Shown: positions 30,993-35,519 of the stretch, one piece after another
Position numbering within the stretch: position 1 is the first letter of the stretch
Layout: each line of letters opens with the position of its first letter
Assembly: GCA_036821485.1 (NCBI GenBank)
Contig: DAISJM010000033.1
Coordinates: 1 to 35,519 of the forward strand
Direction: 5' to 3'
Origin: DAISJM01 sp036821485
Lineage (GTDB): Bacteria; Verrucomicrobiota; Kiritimatiellia; CAIQIC01; JAGNIJ01
DNA: 35,519 nt
The notes under the pieces: model-generated
Seen by the model: only the letters and a program-made list of their open reading frames with translations
Told to the model about the DNA's origin: nothing
Database searches by the model: none
Made by a program: the position numbers and the translations under genes

Positions 30993-33900
30993 TTACGGCG
31001 TGGGTTCGCTGGTCAGCCACGGATTGCGATCCACCGAACCGCCAAACTGGCTGTTGAGCGGAGGGTTCGCGCCCCAATAGTTGTTCTCAGCCATGACCGT
31101 GCCGCCACCCGCGTTGCGCAGGTCGCGATTGGCGTTGCCATGAATCGACCCTTGGCCCGAACTGCCCAGCACACCACCACCCATATCGAGCGCGTAGGCC
31201 GCGGTGCCGCTGTTCGCGTCAACCCGGACGCCCACGGTATTGCCGTGCGAGTCGATGCCCTCGCCACGGAAGGACGCCAGCGCGGAGGCCTGCACCTGGA
31301 CGTTCACGCCATCGCTGCCGTTGCCATCCGTTGAGGAATCAGTCACCGTCGCCAAGGCTGTACCACCAACGCCCAGCCCCACCACTCTCATCGCGAGACC
31401 ATTGCCGCTGTTGCCATCCGCTTCGACGTCCAAGGCAGAGCCCTGCGCCGAACCATTCGCGGCCACCACCTCGAGTTTGACACCGGCATTGTTGTCGTTC
31501 GCCGTCACATTCGACGCGGTCAACGTGTTCAGGACGCCCGCGCCGCTGCCTGACATCCAGACATCGACGCCATCCTTGGCATTCACATTCGCTTCGACGT
31601 TTTCGAGATAGCCATTCACCGAGCCGTTTGCGCTCTGGGCTTCCACGACCAACCCATCCTTGCCGTTTCTGCTGGCCGTGATGTCATTGCCGATGAAGGA
31701 GATGCCGTCTCTCGCATTCAACTCGAACTTCACACCGTTTTCAGAATTGCCATTGGCCACGATCCCGCCGTTCTCCACCAACGCCGCAAACTCCGGATCG
31801 ATATAGCCGGCAAACGAGTTCGAACCAGCCGCAACTTCAATCCACCCGTTGGGCGACTGCATATCCACGCCAACACCGCTGAGATTCTCGCTCCCGTTGG
31901 CTTGGATGTTCATAAGCACCACCCGGGCCCGATTCGTTCCCGCGGCTCCCGAGATGGCGACATTGCGGTTGCCATTGCTGTTGGCTGAAATACCGCCAAA
32001 GAATATCTCCACCTCTTCCAGGCTCGACGTAACGGAAGCCTTCACGCCCGGCCCACCGTTATTGTTGGCCACAGCGTTGATGACCATGACGCTTGCATCT
32101 TCCTCCGTGTCGGACTTGATCGTCACGCCGGAGCCGGCGTTGTCGCTGGTCTCAACCCAACCCACAAAGGCATCAGACGGGCCGTAGTCGGACCTCAATT
32201 GGACATTGATGCCGTCGTTGAAGTCGCCACCCACGCCCAGATTCCCATTGGCGCTGATGCCGCCCATGCCCACCATGACGCCCGGCTCACCACCCTCAAC
32301 ACGGACGCGGATACCGCCGCCGCCATTACCGTTGGCCTCGACGTTCCCCATCGCCGGGAAGTCCTCGGGCAGAGCCGTCTGCAGCGTCGGCAGGCCGATC
32401 AGCGAGTCGGCCAATTCAAACAGCACATCGCTGGAGCCCACCACGCCGATGCCGTCGCTTTGCTGACTGCGGATATCCATCTTGATGCCGTCGCCGTTGT
32501 TATCGTTCGCCCGGGCGTCCAGCACGACGCCAACCGCAGGCCCTTCGCCACGCACCCGCACATCCATACCGTCGCCGCCATTGCCGCTGGTGCTGATGGG
32601 GCCGAATGCCGTGCCCGGAAGCGTGATGTCCATGTCGAGGAGATCGGTCTCGTTCAGCATGTCCAACAGGGTCCGAACAGGATTCAACGACGCCGCAGCA
32701 AAAAGGGCCGTGTTGTCATGCGCAAGGATATCCACATTCAGGCCGTCCCAGTCATTGTCGTTGGCTTCAAAGTCCAGGAAGATGCCTATCGACGGACCCG
32801 AGTAGCTCTCGATCTCGCCGCGGATGCCGTCTTCGCCGTTACCATTGGCGTGGATATCCGCAAACAGACCCGCCGCAATGCCATCATCACCGTAGATATG
32901 GAACTCCACGCCGGCATAGTCTTCATTGTTGTTGGCCTCGGCATTCATCAGCATCATGAGAGAACTGCCGCCCGAGGCGACTTGGAAGTCAATGCCGCCA
33001 CCACCATTTCCGTTGGCCTGAATCGGACCGTAGGAATTGTACGTCGGCATCGTGACGGGGAGATCAAGGCCGAGCAGGTCGAGGATATCCAGCCCGGTGC
33101 CCACCAGCGGCATCAGTGTTTCCGTCGGCGTCATGAGCAGGGCGGAAAACTCGTTCGCCAGCACGCTGCCGTACATGCCGTCGTCGCCGTTGTTGTTCGC
33201 CGTCACATCGAAGATACCGGCAAAGGACAGGAAACTGGAACCCATCCAAAGATCAATGCCGTCATCCCCATTTCCACTGACATCCACAGGACCCGAGGCC
33301 GCAAGGAAGTCTTCGAATACATCCGGCATATCGCCCCCAATGGCTTGGGTAACGAGGTCCATCAGGGATGCATCCGGACCGATCAGCACGAGCCCAATGC
33401 CGCCGCTGTCGGTCTCGATGTCCAAACCATCTTCGCCATTGTTGTTGGCCGTCACACCCGCGAAGTTCGCCAGCACCGCGTACTGCGCGCCCAGGTACGC
33501 CTGCACGCCGTCATCGCCGTTGCCGCTGAACGTGGAGGGATCCACCGTCAGGACCACACCACCATCGTAGGCTTCAAGATACAGATCCACACCATCGTCG
33601 TCATTGCCCGTCGAGGTGACGTTCTTCATCGTCACCAACGTCGTGTCAATGGCGCCCACGTTGATGTCGAATCCATCGTCGCCATTCCCCGTGGCAGTAT
33701 CGCCATCAAACGTCACGTAGGCTTCATCGATCGATGTCGATGGCTTCAGGACCTTCCCAAGACCCGCTGTGATGTTGATCCCGTCGTTCGCGTTGTCATG
33801 AACGTCGTTGTTGCGGAACGCAGCCTCAAAAATCGGTACGTCGTCCGCTGCCAGCAGCACGCCCAACGAACACCCGAAGATTTCGTTGCAGCCGATCGTT

Positions 33901-35519
33901 GTCCGGGTCACGTTGCCGCCATAAATGCCGACGTTGGCAATGTCGTACCCATAGATCGGATCAACATCCGGGGTCGCCGAGAAGATGGCATCGTGGGTGA
34001 TGCTGAATCCGCGGATGGTCACATCGTCGCCGGTGATGTTGAACGTCGGACCGACGGCCGTACCCACCACTTCGGGCTTGATGCCGTTGCCGAATACCTT
34101 GCCGTCCATGCCCGCCATCACGCAGCCGCTGCCCCACAGGATCAGATTCGCGGGCAGATCCACGTTCTCCGTATAGGGATCCTTCGAATCCCACACATAC
34201 ACCGTGTCGCCCACGGCATTGCCCACGCCCTCACCCAGCGTGTTGTACGGATGCTCCGCCGATCCGGTCTCAATGCCCGTGTTGTTGTCGCCGTCGACAA
34301 AGGTCACATCACTCGCCAGCACGGTCGTGTTGGTCGGGCTCTTGTTGAGCTGCTTGGTGACATGCGTTTCCATCCGCTGCGTGATGTCCTCAATCGCTTC
34401 AGACATTTCCGTCTGCACGTGCAGATCGCGCATGACCATTTCCGTCATGCGGGATTCGAACGAGGACTTCTCCTTGCTCGTGCGAAGCCCCTTGGCGCCG
34501 CCTTCGAAAGGATTGCGGCCGTCGGCGAAGTTCTGAATGCTGAACGGCAACACCATGCGCGCGCCGACAAAGTAATCGCTGCCATAGAGTTCCTTGTCTT
34601 CGAACACTTCCGCATCGAGGAAGATCGATTGGGCAGCCTTTACCTCGAGGCGCCCCTTGAAGCCCTTGATGTCATCGCCGCCGAACTTGGCGTCGAAGAA
34701 GTAGTAGCCGCCGAACACCTTGATATCGGCGTAGTCGCTCACGGTCGGGATCGGCAATTTGACACCCACCTCGGCATCGAACCCTTCCAGCGCCTGCTCG
34801 TATTCCACGTAGTGCTGGGTCAATGTCTCAATGCGCTTCACCGGGCCGATGTAGTCCTGCAACACCGCGTTGTTGTGCGCATAGGGATCACCCCAGCCCG
34901 CGTTCCAGGAACTCTCCGACACGGTCGCCACATCGTACTCGCGCGCCACTTCGCGCTTGTCTTCGGGCAGATAGTAGTTCGCCCGCGCATCCACCCACTC
35001 CGTCAGCATTTCCACGCCGAGACCCAACTGGTCAAACCCGTTGTTGGCCGCCGTGGAGCGGTAATCGTAGTACACGTTGCCGCCGACGATGACCTTGCGG
35101 TCCGGCACAAGGTAGCGATAGCCAAGACCCAGGTTGTACTCTTCCTCGTTGTTGTCCGAAAACGTGGCGCGGGGGGAGATGAACAGAAGGCCCGAACTGA
35201 TCCGCGCGATCGGCAACAGGAAGTCGCCATAGCCTTCGACCTCGTTGTCGCCCTTGCGCGCGCCAAGCGTAATGGCGCCCAACGGAAGCGAACGATCCTG
35301 CTCCGTCATCGCCTTCTCGGCCTTGGCGACCGCCGGATCCTTGACCACCGGCTTCTCCGCCTTCGCCTTGGCCTTGGCATCCGCGTCGGCCTTCGCTTTC
35401 GCTTCCTTCGTTGCGGCCTTCTCCTTGGCAGCCGCGTCCTTCTTCGCCTTCGCTTCGGCCTTCTTGTCCACCGGCTTGGCCTTCTCGTCGGCGGCCTGGA
35501 CGTTCACGGTGAACAGGCA
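30993..35519 (-). CDS. Giant inverse-autotransporter beta-helix protein (5' end outside window)
   Basis: At least 1508 residues; the frame is open to the right edge, where ...CLFTVNVQA-A looks like the end of a signal peptide. Numbering from GTG 35507: a Lys/Ala/Glu-rich stalk covers about 7-66; residues about 74-330 match the inverse-autotransporter (intimin/invasin) beta-barrel (YNLGLGYRYLVPDRKVIVGGNVYYDY, FDQLGLGVE); a helical linker follows at 344-390; then from about 395 to the end a right-handed parallel beta-helix. Its coils are marked by N-G-N-G-D-D-G-type turns spaced about 27 residues apart. Four coils carry hydrophobic insertions at about 708-738, 790-823, 936-967 and 1023-1052. 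It is probably a surface-exposed adhesin or polymer-binding protein exported through its own barrel. The C-terminus has no recognised globular tip. Confidence 0.85.
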   Translation of the reverse strand, partial: CLFTVNVQAADEKAKPVDKKAEAKAKKDAAAKEKAATKEAKAKADADAKAKAKAEKPVVKDPAVAKAEKAMTEQDRSLPLGAITLGARKGDNEVEGYGDFLLPIARISSGLLFISPRATFSDNNEEEYNLGLGYRYLVPDRKVIVGGNVYYDYRSTAANNGFDQLGLGVEMLTEWVDARANYYLPEDKREVAREYDVATVSESSWNAGWGDPYAHNNAVLQDYIGPVKRIETLTQHYVEYEQALEGFDAEVGVKLPIPTVSDYADIKVFGGYYFFDAKFGGDDIKGFKGRLEVKAAQSIFLDAEVFEDKELYGSDYFVGARMVLPFSIQNFADGRNPFEGGAKGLRTSKEKSSFESRMTEMVMRDLHVQTEMSEAIEDITQRMETHVTKQLNKSPTNTTVLASDVTFVDGDNNTGIETGSAEHPYNTLGEGVGNAVGDTVYVWDSKDPYTENVDLPANLILWGSGCVMAGMDGKVFGNGIKPEVVGTAVGPTFNITGDDVTIRGFSITHDAIFSATPDVDPIYGYDIANVGIYGGNVTRTTIGCNEIFGCSLGVLLAADDVPIFEAAFRNNDVHDNANDGINITAGLGKVLKPSTSIDEAYVTFDGDTATGNGDDGFDINVGAIDTTLVTMKNVTSTGNDDDGVDLYLEAYDGGVVLTVDPSTFSGNGDDGVQAYLGAQYAVLANFAGVTANNNGEDGLDIETDSGGIGLVLIGPDASLMDLVTQAIGGDMPDVFEDFLAASGPVDVSGNGDDGIDLWMGSSFLSFAGIFDVTANNNGDDGMYGSVLANEFSALLMTPTETLMPLVGTGLDILDLLGLDLPVTMPTYNSYGPIQANGNGGGGIDFQVASGGSSLMMLMNAEANNNEDYAGVEFHIYGDDGIAAGLFADIHANGNGEDGIRGEIESYSGPSIGIFLDFEANDNDWDGLNVDILAHDNTALFAAASLNPVRTLLDMLNETDLLDMDITLPGTAFGPISTSGNGGDGMDVRVRGEGPAVGVVLDARANDNNGDGIKMDIRSQQSDGIGVVGSSDVLFELADSLIGLPTLQTALPEDFPAMGNVEANGNGGGGIRVRVEGGEPGVMVGMGGISANGNLGVGGDFNDGINVQLRSDYGPSDAFVGWVETSDNAGSGVTIKSDTEEDASVMVINAVANNNGGPGVKASVTSSLEEVEIFFGGISANSNGNRNVAISGAAGTNRARVVLMNIQANGSENLSGVGVDMQSPNGWIEVAAGSNSFAGYIDPEFAALVENGGIVANGNSENGVKFELNARDGISFIGNDITASRNGKDGLVVEAQSANGSVNGYLENVEANVNAKDGVDVWMSGSGAGVLNTLTASNVTANDNNAGVKLEVVAANGSAQGSALDVEADGNSGNGLAMRVVGLGVGGTALATVTDSSTDGNGSDGVNVQVQASALASFRGEGIDSHGNTVGVRVDANSGTAAYALDMGGGVLGSSGQGSIHGNANRDLRNAGGGTVMAENNYWGANPPLNSQFGGSVDRNPWLTSEPTP

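Noticed and set aside
31000..34300. Repetitive DNA that could suggest a CRISPR array or satellite
   Set aside because: The repeats are degenerate, in frame and about 81 nt apart, and encode beta-helix coils of a continuous protein.

Overview
The window is a high-GC piece of a Gram-negative bacterial chromosome. BamA, an OmpH/Skp chaperone, the start of LpxD, an OMP of FadL type and an inverse-autotransporter barrel all show an outer membrane with lipid A. The mix of citramalate synthase, a four-helix-bundle (S23-type) gene with flanking repeats, palindromic intergenic repeats, a kinase with PEGA repeats and a giant inverse autotransporter fits the Verrucomicrobiota/Kiritimatiellota side of the PVC group. 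That placement is inference; there is no rRNA gene here. No phage, insertion sequence or CRISPR array was seen.

Positions 1-8571 (all minus strand) are one colinear core block, read from right to left: tRNA-Gln(UUG), prs, rplY/ctc, pth, rpsF, ssb, rpsR, rplI, dnaB, bamA, ompH, lpxD (cut by the window edge). Gaps are 0-35 nt, and dnaB/bamA overlap as ATGA. Translation, replication and outer-membrane assembly thus appear to share transcripts.

Positions 8861-17262 (minus strand) hold an alpha/beta hydrolase, valS, cimA, a four-helix-bundle gene, lysC and hom: valine charging plus the aspartate and citramalate routes to threonine and isoleucine. The junctions in this block carry palindromes and short repeats. 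Upstream of hom lies a leader with a textbook intrinsic terminator and a possible competing helix (candidate attenuator, 17293-17476).

Positions 17555-20507 hold a palindromic repeat element, an orphan HPr (minus strand, apparently leaderless), and a plus-strand group: a LURP-one/scramblase-like protein, a MenA/UbiA-type prenyltransferase and a CPBP membrane protease.

Positions 20508-25662 hold a TRAP transporter of the TatT-associated kind (tatT, dctP, dctQ, dctM on the minus strand) with a FadL/OmpP1-like outer-membrane protein transcribed divergently from it. Together they could form an uptake route across both membranes.

Positions 25685-30092 hold a second copy of the palindromic element and a three-gene minus-strand unit: a four-TM protein, a class III adenylate cyclase with an FHA domain, and a membrane-anchored Ser/Thr kinase with PEGA-like repeats. 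Cyclase and kinase overlap by ATGA and look like a signalling module. A YhhQ-type queuosine-precursor transporter follows on the plus strand. The window ends in a giant minus-strand gene (at least 1508 residues, 5' end outside): a Lys/Ala-rich stalk, an inverse-autotransporter barrel and a long parallel beta-helix with a period of about 27 residues.

The best candidates for something new are the giant beta-helix adhesin with its four regularly placed hydrophobic insertions, the cyclase-FHA/PEGA-kinase pair, and the hom leader.
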